Source: Prostheceraeus crozeri (lineage: Eukaryota > Platyhelminthes > Polycladida > Euryleptidae). Taken from it: 64,000 nt of DNA. The notes below the pieces were generated by a model, which saw nothing but the letters and a program-made list of their open reading frames with translations, made no database searches and was not told the origin of the DNA. The DNA is taken from the NCBI GenBank assembly GCA_907163375.1, contig CAJQUW010007891.1, forward strand, positions 62,001 to 126,000, written 5' to 3'. Of this stretch, positions 13,206 through 24,345 are shown in pieces. Position 1 is the stretch's first letter. Every line of letters begins with the position of its first letter. Position numbers and translations under genes: made by a program.

Positions 13206-13874
13206 TCATTCAGAAAACACGAACAGGACAAGCATCATAAAAATTAATTCATCAAATATGTCTGGAATTATAAACACAAACAGATCGCAACAATCGATCA
13301 GAAAAGTGGGCATGACTTTCAAGAATTTTGAAGTTTTTCCATGTGTCTGCAAAACTGTGATGTAGGGGCTCAATGCATTGCTCACTTGGCCGAGTCCTCT
13401 TCGTGTGTGCTCACAGAATTCTGATACATGGAATATGATAGCGTGGATCTTGGGAGTCACATTCAGAGGTTCATATGCCGCCTGAAACTCACTCCTGAAT
13501 TGTGTCTGCAGGGAAGCTCCAAAGCAAGAAGTCACAACATCATTGAAGCAACGAAAGGCCCTCACAAAATTCAAGACACTGGGATTATTTGGACACATCG
13601 CCTCAAGTAAATCGACATTGCGCAAGAGACTCCTGGCACTGTTTCCAGTGAAGCTGCCTCCGTGCATTGCCTTACGCACTACATTTCATTTACGTAGCCA
13701 CAATTCTGCACTATCCCCATTCCTTCTCAAGACCAGAAAAAAGTGTAGCTGTGGGTCCAGACAGCAGATGAAGCTCTGGAGGGGGATGCTTTCAATAATT
13801 AGCCTAATTTTTCTATTCTTGTGATACGATTTGAGATTCTGAAATATCTGAAATACAGTCTTTTGCACATGCAT
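13206..13874 (-). pseudogene. unassigned mobile-element-type ORF fragment
   Basis: The minus strand reads HGGSFTGNSARSLLRNVDLL, then FVRAFRCFNDVVTSCFG, then TPKIHAIIFHVSEFCEHT. The organisation is compact and protein-like, and the same frame continues upstream past one stop. From memory it resembles uncharacterised proteins spread in many copies through cnidarian and arthropod genomes, usually taken as transposon products. I cannot name the family. It lies on the opposite strand inside the 3' part of piggyBac 1, so it is probably a remnant of another insertion there. Confidence 0.45.
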
Positions 13875-14060
13875 TTTTCCAAATATGTCTCATGGAATTA
13901 TCGCAAAAATTAGGTATAATAATGCGCCCAATCTCACTTAATTCAGCAAAATTTCGTAGAATGTTGCAAATTTTTATCAAACTATCACGTTGTGATTGTA
14001 GGCACAAAAGTAAAGTGGCCAAGTTTATCTAAATCGACATAATATTAAATTTGCTGTAGT

Positions 14061-14121
14061 GGGGTGCCTGAGACACCCCAAACATAGACTAGCGATGTTC
14101 AAAATTGGCATAGGACAACGG
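14061..14121 (-). repeat. piggyBac 1 right end: hairpin and terminal repeat
   Basis: The hairpin GGGGTGCCTGAGACACCCC (14061-14079) is followed by the reverse complement of CTATGTTT, a 20-bp spacer, and the 13-bp terminal repeat ending at 14121. The spacer is absent on the left side, giving asymmetric ends. Confidence 0.85.
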
Positions 14122-14437
14122 TTAAGCGTGATCAGGAAACAGTTGCCACTGGCAGAGCAAAATCACATGATCAATCACATAATAATGAATCCACAAAACC
14201 ATTCAGATTCATGAAAAGAAACATTAATTTAGTGAATCATAAAATCATACCGGTGATTGAATTAAAAACTTGAAATTTCAGCCAAGAAAGTAGAATAAGG
14301 TCTCGCTTTTTCATGAAGACTTCCATTCAATTCATGAAATTCACTTGATAATCAGCTTGATTTCCGCTTTGTTAGGAAGCCTATTAGCAAATATTCATTC
14401 CTTTTGATATGCAACTTGTTTCATACTACTTATTTAG

Positions 14438-14612
14438 GAAAGTCATCTCGGTAATATGTAAAATTTTGACTTTTTCCAAAAGTGCTCAAATAATTTTTTG
14501 AACGATGGGAACGTATTCTCTGCAAGAAGCTGAATCTTTTCATATAAAAATTTTCACTGTATACAGATACTTTTTAAGTCGACACACGCTATACCTATCC
14601 CTACTCTATGAT
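14438..14612 (+). repeat. dispersed repeat, also at 59994-60165 inverted
   Basis: The segment begins AGTCATCTCGGTA and ends in CTACTCTATGATAC. It matches the reverse complement of 59994-60165 along its length with moderate divergence. Non-coding. Confidence 0.65.
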
Positions 14613-14649
14613 ACAGCATGTAAAGTACCCGGCTCTAATCTATAGAATA

Positions 14650-14862
14650 CTGCAGAGCTGATCATAAAAATGGACCACCTAAATTTCATTTAGATTCAAT
14701 CGATTCTCATGCCTTCCGATCGTGTTCCAACATTCGAGAGCTTGCATTTTCAGCTTTGAACTGAGCTGTGATAGACTTGTATCCGTTATTGCATTTGTTG
14801 AGCAGTGCTCAAAACATGAAAATCACCACTCGCAATTACAAACGCAATTTTTCAAAAACAAA
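14650..14862 (+). repeat. dispersed Tc1-end-like repeat, copy A (truncated)
   Basis: The segment starts CAGAGCTGATCATAAAAATG and runs through GGACCACCTAAATTTCATT. It aligns with 38118-38350 (same strand) and the reverse complement of 34250-34459. The edge with a CAGAG...ATAAAAA...GGACCACC profile looks like a Tc1-type terminus. This copy stops about 30 bp before the TTAA of piggyBac 2. Confidence 0.65.
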
Positions 14863-15136
14863 GGAATGGACTCTGGCGGCGGGTCATAGTTAACCCATGT
14901 ACAGCCGACGAATTTTGCTTACATATAAAGCCAACCGGGTCAAAAATGACCCGAATTGAAATTCAAATGCTATTTAGTGATTTTTATCAAAGAGAAACAA
15001 TTAAATGTTGTTATGTCATTCTTGTAATATATTTAGCATTATTGTGAATTTAAATTACCCTATGGAATCAGCTTATATTTTATATATCCATTACTTGAAA
15101 GTAGATGTATATAGACTATATAATGTACTATTACTA

Positions 15137-17790
15137 GTGATGAAAATTTTCCGGAAAATTTTGGAAAAAATCGGAACATATTGGAAAATTTTGGAAAATT
15201 TTGAAAGTTCTAAATTTTTGTGATAGGCCCTTTGCTTTGACCGCTTCTACAGCCGAGACAGCTACACACCAATAGCATGTGTCTAAAAGTGGTGATCTTG
15301 ATCATCATTTTGATTAAACCGATTTTGAAAAATGAAGAAATTTGAATTTTTGTGACATAATTTTTACGTTTTCTATCACAGCCGATCGAGGCATGCATAG
15401 ACACATCAATAGAATTGTTCCAAAACTCTTGATTTCATCATATCATTTCGATTAAAACAATCGTGGCAATACGAATCCCGTCTGCGGATTTTTCAGCATT
15501 CCTTTGCCACCAGCGGCTTGTGGCAATTTGTTGGCATTTTTAATATTATAACACAGACATCTTTTGGGACAACGTGAATTTTTTTCCTTTACGATAGGGG
15601 TATAATTCCATGCATTGTGAAAGATCTGGAGCAAAAATAATGCACTTTATTTGGGAGCTTGTTTATGGCTTAAAAGGTAAGCTTTATCATGCAGCCTTGA
15701 TCACAATGATGCAAATTCTTCATGTGTTGATGAACATGTGAAGCACAGGCACACAGTCCAACACAGCATTATGCATGAGCGACGATATATTGGAAGATAA
15801 GACTGTAAACTCGTGAGATATTTGGAAACTAAAGATATCTGTGATGAGCATAAGAAAATCTATATGATAGCTTCTAACTTTTGGGGTAATGTCCGATATC
15901 TTCGTGGAGGACAAACTACACATCTTCCATTTCCAGCTCAGATGGTTCAGAATCTATTTCAGATCTGTGAATTTCAGACATTTCCAGATGAATTGGAGAT
16001 TCTCCAGTTGAATCTAAGATCCTTTCAAAGTTGAGTTTCTGACAGATATCTGAAATTCAATTAGAGAAATCTGAAATCCATTTAATGTCTGATATTCAGT
16101 TGGAAAGATCTGAAATAGACATGGAGGGTGCAGTTGGTTCCAAAAGTTAACATGCAGGGATGATAGAGAAGTATTCGGTCTTTGAATGTTACATAGTCTT
16201 TTCAAACGACTGCAACAAGTCTCGAAAACAAAGGCAAAAACGTCAATCACCGAAAAATAAATTTCAAAATTTTCCGGAAAATTTTTTGGAAAATTTTCCG
16301 TGGAAAATTGTGGAAAAAATTGGAAAATTTTGGAAAATATTGGAAAATTTTGGAAAATTTTGAAAATTTTGATTGTTTTGATAGGCCCTATAATTTGAGC
16401 GCTTCCGCTGCCGAGGCAGCTGCGTACCAATAAATTGGGTCTAAAACTCTTGATTTCATCATTACTTTGATTAAAGCGATCGTAGCAATACGAGTTCCGT
16501 CCGCGGATTTTTGAACATTCCTTTGCCACCATTGGCTTGTACTAAATTGTTATCATTATAAACACCGTTTGGGATAACGTGAATCTTGGTTCACAATAGG
16601 GTCGTGATGAAAATTTTCCATGAAAAATTTTGGAAAAAATCGGAAAATTTTGGAAAATTTGAAAGTTCTGATTTTTTGTGATAGGCCCTATATGCTAATT
16701 GACCGCTTCCACAGCCGAGGCAGCTACACACCAATAGAATGGGTCTATAAAACTGGTGATTTTTATCATTATTTTGAACAAAACGATTTTGAAAAATGAA
16801 GAAATTTGAATTTTTGTGATATAATTCTTACGTTTTCTATCACAGCCGAGGCATAGACACATCATTGTTCTAAAACTCTTGATTTCATCATATCATTTCG
16901 ATTAAAACAATCGTAGCAATACGAATCCCGTCTGCGGATTTTTCAGCATTCCTTTGCCACCGTGGCTTGCAGCAATTTGTTGCCATCTTTAATATTATAG
17001 CACAGACATCTTTTAGGACAACGTGAATTTTTTCCTTTACAATAGGGGTATAATTTCATGCATTGTGAAAGATCTGGAGCAAAAATAATGCACTTTATTT
17101 GGGAGTTTGTTGGGGGGGGGGGATGGCTTGAAAGTGAAGCTTCATTATTGATTGCCTTGATTGCAATGATACAAATTCTTCATGTGTTGATGAACATGTG
17201 AAGCACAAGCACACAGTCCAACACAGCTTTGTACATGAGCGACCATTGGAAGACTGTATATAAAGACTGTAAACTCGTGAGATATTTGGAAACTAAAGAT
17301 ATCTGTGATGAGTAGAAGAATATCTATATGATAGCTTCTAACTTCTGGCGTATTGTCCGATATCTTCTTGAAGGACAAACTACACATCTTCCATTTCCAG
17401 CTCAGATGGTTCAGATAGTTCCAAATCGATTTCAGATCTACTTAAATGAATTTCAGACATTTCCAGATGAATTGGAGATTCTCCAGTTGAATCTAAGATC
17501 CTTTCAAAGTTGAGTTTCTGACAGATATCTGAAATTCAATTAGAGAAATCTGAAATCCATTTAATGTCTGATATTCAGTTGGAAAGATCTGAAATAGACA
17601 TGGTGGGTGCAGTTGGTTCCAAAAGTTAACATGCAGGGATGATAGAGAAGTATTCGGTCTTTGAATATTGCATAGTCTTTTCAAACGACTGCAACAAGTC
17701 TCCAAAACAATGCCAAAAACGTCAATCACCGAAAAATAAATTTCAAAATTTTCCGGAAAATTTTCTGGAAAATTTTCAATTTGCATCACT
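15137..17790. repeat. 1.4-kb tandem duplication with GGAAAATTTT arrays inside piggyBac 2
   Basis: Unit 1 starts at 15137 and unit 2 near 16605. Both begin with arrays of GGAAAATTTT, then GATAGGCCCT, then a block holding CACAGCCGAGGCA and AAACTCTTGATTTCATCAT. Both close with another GGAAAATTTT array (16262-16365 and 17745-17785). The stretch 15750-16150 is almost the same as 17180-17640. The block from AAACTCTTGATTTC to CCTTTGCCACC occurs three times (about 15424, 16441 and 16873). A run of ten G sits at 17111-17120. The long minus frames here (for example 16014-16532) are translations of the repeat, not genes. Confidence 0.85.
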
Positions 17791-17947
17791 AATTCTATGT
17801 AAATGTAGTCTCCAAAATTTTAGATCAAGTTTTATTTATCTTATAATTGAGAGTAATTGTTTTATTCTGGTATTCAATCTTTGATTTTTTGTTATTGAAA
17901 AAAAAACAAAATTTCTACGAAATTTCAATTTTCATACTATTTGAGAA

Positions 17948-18875
17948 TTATAAGCATTTATCACAAACAACTTGTTTGGTCGAATGACTTTTGCAAATGG
18001 TTTTGTTACACAGTTCACATTTAGATTGATGTTATCGCATGACGGAGGACATATGTAGCACCGCCTCCTTCTCTCTGAGCTGCTTGACGTTTGAGTCGTT
18101 TGGAGTCTCGATGAAGGTGATTGCTGAACGAAATGAAGAATATCTTTTGAGATCGTTGTTATGAGAAATTGTCCGAGAAGCTTGGGAAATTTCCATCAGT
18201 TGTTCGCCGAGTTTCATCAGAAAATATCGCCGTTGCCTGTTTTTGTTACCAGTGGTTGGGTGAGCTGATGTATGACAAAAGCTGCGACACATCCAACATC
18301 CATAATTGTATAGAACAATTTCGTCGGCCATCTTCGCGTACCTCTACGTACAGTTGTCCATGAAACCATCTTGTCAAGTACGTCGACTCCACCTTTATAT
18401 TTGTTATAATCTAATACTATTTCAGATTTGCTTTCATCGGAAGAATCATCACACTTTCCATCGAAGTGCATTGTTGAAAGAAGAGTAACGTTCCTGTCTT
18501 TGTTAGGAACGCACGAAACAGTGGTTGCATTTTGACGACATCCAAACATGCTAGAGTATTGTTCTCTTGATTTGTGAAGAAATTTTGATGGGATTTCTTT
18601 TTTATTGCTTCTCATAGTTCCTAAGTGTGACAATCGTTGCTCACACAATTTGTCTGCAAGGTCAAGAGACGTAAAAAAGTTATCGGCGCATACATTTCGA
18701 CCACTGTTCTCTAAATTTGACACTAAATCCAAAACTATGCGTGGACTTTGACCAACTTCTCGAGACTGATTTGGCTGCCTCCCCAAATACACTTGTGCAT
18801 TGAAAGGATACCATGTAATAGCATCACACAAGAACCATACTTTTATAACGCACGCTGTCATGCAATCCAGATGAA
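17948..18875 (-). pseudogene. piggyBac 2 transposase, C-terminal exon, decayed
   Basis: An acceptor-like TTGCATGACAG precedes the frame on the minus strand. It then reads KVWFLCDAITWYPFNAQVYLG, VCADNFFTSLDLADKL, LGTMRSNKKEIPSKF and YKGGVDVLDKMVSW, containing all three catalytic aspartates of the piggyBac DDD set. A frameshift near 18240-18260 moves the reading into NRQRRYFLMKLGEQLMEIS. A second one near 18030 leads to the cysteine-rich tail (CYICPPSC, then CELCNKTICKSH and VCDKCL). The N-terminal half expected upstream is missing between here and the right terminus. The residues preserved show descent from a real transposase; it cannot be active now. Confidence 0.85.
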
Positions 18876-21479
18876 TTGTATGAAACCTAGTTATTACGTG
18901 CGCCAAGAGCAGACTGTAGAATGTCTAAAGAGGGTACAATGTATATGCAGCCGTATTCTAAGTAGGCCTATATGGATATAGAGTTGTGTAGCCTGCGGCC
19001 CATTTGAGAAGTGTTGAACACGCTGTGTGGTCATTGGTAGTTTTTATATGATGGTCGGCTGTGTCTGCCCGCATGTCGGTCTGTCTGACTTTGCCACCTT
19101 TGCTAATGATCAATGCAGTAGCTCCCCAGCAGATGGCCTCTCAGGCATGCGATGCTCTCTCTGAGCCATTGGCTTATCAAGCGTGCGAGTCATGAAAATT
19201 GGATAGTTTTCTATCAAGTGTCAATTAAAGCAGTTATTTTTATTGTCAGCTTTTCTATTGATAATTTAATAAAGCAAATTGTCAAGCATTTGATTTTTTT
19301 AAAAAATGGGTCAAAAAAGACCCGGTCGGCCTGCAACGTTGTCAAAATTTAAAATAGCGAGTCATATTCCAAGTACGAACGAATACGAGGAGAACAAATA
19401 CAAAGGGAATCTTGATACCTTGATCAGTAAAAAAAGTCACGAGATTTGATGTTCATCTGCAAACATTATCATCTACAATTTTAACATCAAAGTCCGTTCG
19501 GGTCATTTTTGACCCGGTCGGCCGTATATGGGTTAAGGACTTCTCCCCGATGGGAAAAGTGCTCACTAATCACTATTCGCCCCGCTGGTTACAATTAGTT
19601 GTATTTTCAGCATAAATTCCGTAGACCAGCGGTTCGTGTCCAAAATGCAAAATAATGGAGCCTTTTTATTTGCATGCAAAATACCAATTCATAAATGAAC
19701 ATTCGCATTGCTTGCCGTTTTTACTGATTATTTTTATGCAATATTCAGGCCACACCCCAATGAGCACACTTAGTTGCCTGCACGTGTAGGCAACGGTACC
19801 CAAGACGGTTGCCTACACTGTAAATCATAAGGCTAAAATTTACCTGCGAAAACTGACCCTAAAAATGTCACTGATAAAAGCCGAAAGAAGGCAATATTAT
19901 CAGCGAAAATATCGCAGATGTATTATAGCGTATTTTCGCAGGTTTTATCACCTCGCTCATGTTTCTTCGCGATTCAGATTTAAGTTATATCTAATCTTAC
20001 TGTCCAAATTTATCAGTACTACATATTACTTAATTTCGTACTCACGCCAAAAATTGTATTTACCCACTAGATATTGGTAAATCAAATATACATTAGTTGT
20101 AAATTAACTTTGTTATTGAAGTAAGATGCAAGATCTGCAGCAATTGTCCCATGTAATTAGTTGAATAGAACATAAATTGGAATGCGTAAATCTTTATTGA
20201 CGACGAATGCTAAAAGCTACACAATTTCTTGAGGTCATATATGGGGCCAGACGGCCTACTGGAAAATTGAGCAAGTCTATCATTCCATCGTGGCAGGAGT
20301 AACATGTCTTCGTCATGATGTAAAGCTATTTGCGTTGAGAAGGGAAGAAACACCCAAAATGAAGCTGCTACACTCGCTATACGTTACATCATCAAAACTT
20401 GATAACAAAATAAGCCTAGAAAGAAACGTCTTCAAAATTGCACACTCTATACGTGATATTGTAAGTTGAATTTTTTCAATAAATGGTTACAAAACATAAT
20501 TATCAAAATATTATTGGAAAAAATCTAGACTTTAAAATTGCATACTCTATCAACATTGAATTTCTTAAAAAGCGGATACAAAACTTTATAACAAAAAAGC
20601 CTAGAAAATAATCCAAACTTCAAAATTGTACACGCTAAACATGATATCGACATGGAATTTCTTGAAAAGTGGTCACGAAACTTAATAACAAAATAATCTT
20701 ACTAATGATATAGAACTCAAAATTGTACACTGAACAAGATATTATATGTAGAATTTCTCAAAAATAACTTAAGAAAAGAATTTCTTACAGCAGAATAATA
20801 TTGAAAAAATCTAAATTTTTTAAATTGTACACTCTTTGCACGACATTGACATTGAATCTCTAAAAAAGTGGTTGCAAAACTTTGGTTATTAAACTTATTA
20901 ACAAAATAAGCTTAGAAAGAATAGGCTAATCAAAACTATGAATTTGTACATTGCAAATTGTACGTTGAATGTCTTAAAAAGCAATTACAAATTAAGGTTG
21001 ATAGTTTAATGACGCAATAACAGCATACAATATGAATCTAAAAATTTTAGGAGCCAAAGTGAGGGGTCGTGCATTTACATAAAAGATTTTGCCAAATTCT
21101 TAATGTTATTGTTCTTAATGCTATTTGTCGCGGCAGACAACGTCGCCAACACGTTGCCTCACGGTTGCTTGAACGTTGCCTATCGGTTGCTTAAGCGTGA
21201 AATAGAAGTAAATTAGTGGTTGCTTGGACGTTGACTAAAGGTGTTCGATTAACCTTGACCTCACATATCCCTCTCCCTTTTATCCGCCATAACGGCGAAA
21301 TGAAAGCTACAATTAATACGGCCCCGTGTCGTCATTACATAAAAAACAAAATTTCGGAAGCGTTTTTATTTGAATACGTACAAAAAGAACGATGCACAGG
21401 GCATGTACTATATAACAATATAGTACAATGCATAACAATATATAACAATTATATAACAATGTATATAAAATTTAAAAAA

Positions 21480-21770
21480 ACATTGTTGTTCAACGTCATA
21501 CTGCCACGAAATGTTCCAAGGATTTACAGCTCATTATAGCATCACTGCATAACCATAACATTCGGAGACAGTGACAAAAATGTGCAAGAAATCACTCACC
21601 TCTCAGAAACAAGTCCAGGCCAACACAGTGATCAAAAGATTCTCCCTTGCCATATGGACGGACTCGTTGAATTGATTTGGTTAAATCCATTCATAATTTC
21701 AGTATTGATTCAATACAGACACCGATTATAGGACATAGGACACCGATTCATGTCTGAAACACACAATTAA
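21480..21770 (-). repeat. old duplicate of 24087-24345
   Basis: Shared landmarks on the plus strand are CTGCCACGAAATG against TTGCCACGAAACG, AAACATTCGGAG or its near match, CTCACCTCT, and a closing GTCTGAAA. On the minus strand the block contains a splice-donor-like GAGAGGTGAGTG and an acceptor-like GTGTTTCAG, but the frame between them is closed by a stop. It looks like a decayed copy of an exon-bearing segment. Confidence 0.45.
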
Positions 21771-23352
21771 GTAGGCCTACTGTTTTGTATGCAATAAACA
21801 TAAGTTTGCAAAACATCTTTCGAACATGGCACAATTCGTTAACATTCATAGTATATTGTAAAAAACAATTCACATCATTAAAACATTTTCAGAGAACTTC
21901 AGAAAGTTTCGTCTTAGATAATGAAACAGAGTTTTAATAAGATAATGGGACAATTCATAGACACATGGATTTGTACTCAATTTGCATGATGACTTACATG
22001 GCACAACTAATCCACATACCAATGTGACAATTAGTAGAAAATAAAAAATAGACTTTCGACAAATGGATGCACACGTAATCCTAGCATACTGCATTCATAA
22101 GTTCAAAACTATTAAGAATTGTGTACACGCACGTATATATAGCAGTATAGTTTCAGCAATGATTATTGAATTATTCCCGCGACTGGTGATCAATGTCATT
22201 TATCACAGAATATTCCAGGATTACAAAACATTCGGAGTACGGTATGTCAGCCTCTAATTATGATAAATTATCTTAGGCGTGAGGAAGCAATCTGACTCGG
22301 ATAGAATTCAAGAGCGAAGAAATTCGCAACAAATTAATTGATATCAGATGACGCTATATAGTTTTATTGACAACAAAATCATTTTTCTTTTATTTTTTGC
22401 GATTTCATGAAGCTTCAACATTTAAATCATATAATTTCGTGAAAATATAACTAATAGGCCTACAGCATAATGTAGTTAATTCACTTAAACTTAGGCAATG
22501 AAAGGAGTATTTGCAAACATCTCACTTGCAGCTCTGGCAATTGATGATGTTAATCATCCAAAAACATTTTGTTGTCAGAATGCATCAAACTATGGTCTTG
22601 TCTCTCACGAGATGACATTCAAAGCCCTGGTTTTCAGTGACGAATGTAGGAAATAGAGTCAAGTCACTAAATATGAAGTAAACCAAATCACAAATTATTT
22701 TGTAAGATGAAACGGGAGAAGCCTAATCGGCGACTTCAAAATACAAAGTAAATGATCTGTAAATTGATTGTGGAGGTCGAATATGGTTCGCGGATATGAG
22801 TTCCTCTAAATGTCCAAAGAAAAGATGGTGATCAAAGCGTCGTTTAAGAAAATTTGGTCTAAGTCGTAGACGTTTCACTAAAACAGTAATGCTAGACATG
22901 AATCGCGTTCGATGCGCAGAGTAGCCAGGAATGAAATGAAGACCGCGTGCACGTTCCCTTTCTCGCTGTCATGTGATTATCCATGGTGACGCGTCGATTG
23001 AAGGTCAGTCGCTCAGGCGGGAGTGGGGAAATAATCTGTGCGCAGTTCTCCTCTATTCGGAAATGAAATGCGATGGGTATACACCACACACTGACCGCTT
23101 TATCTTAACGCTGCGTAAATCATCGAAAGACAGACAGTCCATGCATCGAATAAGCACAGCCGTAAAAAAGACTTACTGCATGATAATCTTAAAATGTTGC
23201 AATTATAATCTATTCCAAATACAGTATCAAAATAGTGATTCTTCAGATGTCAACCATGAATCCTATTAATATAAGAGATGCATGGGTAGAACTTAATGAT
23301 GAATTTTTACTTTATCTTATTTTCGAAGATAAGCATCAATTCAAAAACAAAA

Positions 23353-23630
23353 CATGAGAAAGAGAGAGAAAGAGATGAAGCAAAGCTAGATTCTGATACA
23401 TGAGGCGAGAAAAGAAATGAAGGAAGAAGATAAAGATGATAATTGAAGAGAATTAATCAAGGAATAAGAAACAGAAGTATAAAAAGAAGTAATGAGGAAA
23501 GAGAAGAATAAGAGGAAGATAAAGGTGAGAAATGAGGAGACAGAGAAGATAAGGAAGAAAATGACGAGAAGTCAAGAGAGAGAGTGAAAAGAAGAGAAAT
23601 GCTCAGAAAGAAGAAAATCTCGGTGAAATC
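23353..23630. repeat. polypurine (GA/AAG) low-complexity tract
   Basis: About 280 bp of almost uninterrupted A and G on the plus strand, with GAGAAAGAGA and AAGAAG themes. The minus frame 23457-23708 (serine and leucine rich) is a by-product of this composition. Confidence 0.85.
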
Positions 23631-24086
23631 ACCGAGATAAATAAAAACAATAAGTATCAAATACCCATATATTATATCTTTGATTTGAATACAATGAGCA
23701 TGATACACAAAGTGACGTCTCCAAAGACTTTTTTATGTAGCCAACGAACATATTTTTCAAGTTTTCCACGCATTTTATTTATCTTACTTATATAACCTTG
23801 TGAAATTGGAAAACAGTGCAGGCAACGTGTAGGCAATGGAGGCACTTCACTAAGATGTGGTGTGTTAGCAACGTTCAGGCAACGCGTAAGCAACTGGTCA
23901 AAAATAACGGTGTTTCAGCAACCTCGAGGCAACATCAAGGCAACTATGTAAAAAATGATCGTGTTTCACCAACGTTTTGGCAACGTGTAGGCAACCATTT
24001 TTGACAACCGGCAACCAAAGGCAGCCGTGGCGTCGTTCAGGCAACGTTGCCGACACCAAGTTTGGCTCATTGGGACGTATAATAAA

Positions 24087-24345
24087 CTACTGTTGATCAC
24101 TGTCATCTTGCCACGAAACGCTCCAGGGACTAACAGCAGAATGACTCAATGCTGCTAAACTCAAAACATTCGGAGGCAGCGACAAACTCAGAACTCACAT
24201 AAAAATTGCATTCATATCAGAAATTTTGAACTCACCTCTGCAAAATGGTCGCCAATTTCTCTCTCCCGTCGATGCTCATTGAAGCCCGCGTCCATATTTA
24301 ATAGTTAATTTTGTTGGGCAGCGATTGCGGTCTGAAATGTACAAT
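24087..24345 (-). repeat. duplicate of 21480-21770, with a possible small first exon
   Basis: This copy keeps an open reading on the minus strand. After an acceptor-like ACATTTCAG, ATG at 24295-24293 starts MDAGFNEHRREREIGDHFAE, and a GTGAGT donor follows at 24235. The coding part is only 20 codons and no downstream exon was identified, so the exon reading is tentative. The duplication itself is supported by aligned landmarks. Confidence 0.4.

Larger units (their letters stand above)
1826..14121 (+). mobile_element. piggyBac-like transposon 1, enlarged by nested insertions
   Basis: The ends carry the same 13-bp terminal inverted repeat, CCGTTGTCCTATG at 1826-1838 and its reverse complement at 14109-14121. 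Each end is flanked by TTAA (1822-1825 and 14122-14125), the piggyBac target site. Internal hairpin repeats follow at different spacings on the two sides, matching the known asymmetric piggyBac layout of short terminal plus internal repeats. Between them is a decayed piggyBac transposase in two exons on the plus strand. The span is 12.3 kb, far above the usual 2-4 kb, because an 8-kb element sits in the intron (2700-10707). A further foreign-looking segment lies near 12.8-14.0 kb. Termini and target site are seen directly; the family assignment rests on those plus the protein. Confidence 0.9.
14894..19532 (-). mobile_element. piggyBac-like transposon 2
   Basis: TTAA flanks both sides (14890-14893 and 19533-19536). 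The ends are CCCATGTACAGCCGAC and the reverse complement of CCCATATACGGCCGAC. The palindrome CGGGTCAAAAATGACCCG lies 42 bp inside the left end (14936-14953) and immediately inside the right end (19499-19516). A degenerate third copy lies near 19305-19323. The transposase relic is on the minus strand at 17948-18875. Terminal sequences and protein are clearly different from piggyBac 1, so this is a separate family. Much of the 4.6 kb is a non-coding tandem duplication. Confidence 0.88.
19756..24074. mobile_element. long element with GGCAAC-type subterminal repeats, unassigned
   Basis: The left terminus CCCAATGAGC (19756) matches the reverse complement of the right terminus, which reads GCTCATTGGG ending at 24074. 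Next to the left end are GTTGCC words (AGTTGCC, GTAGGCAACGG, GGTTGCC). The right end carries at least eight AGGCAAC words in opposite orientation (23818-24045). A further block of left-type GTTGCC/GTTGCTT words sits at 21135-21235, so two copies may be merged here. No transposase was recognised; frames such as 21216-21539 are unconvincing. Target duplication is unclear. Confidence 0.6.

Noticed and set aside
16014-16532. 172-codon minus frame with repeated NFP/ENFP words, and its twin at 17493-17789
   Set aside because: The protein pattern comes from GGAAAATTTT arrays and the duplicated repeat; stops are rare there by composition.
23457-23708. 83-codon serine/leucine-rich frame on the minus strand
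   Set aside because: It is the translation of a polypurine tract; composition alone explains it.
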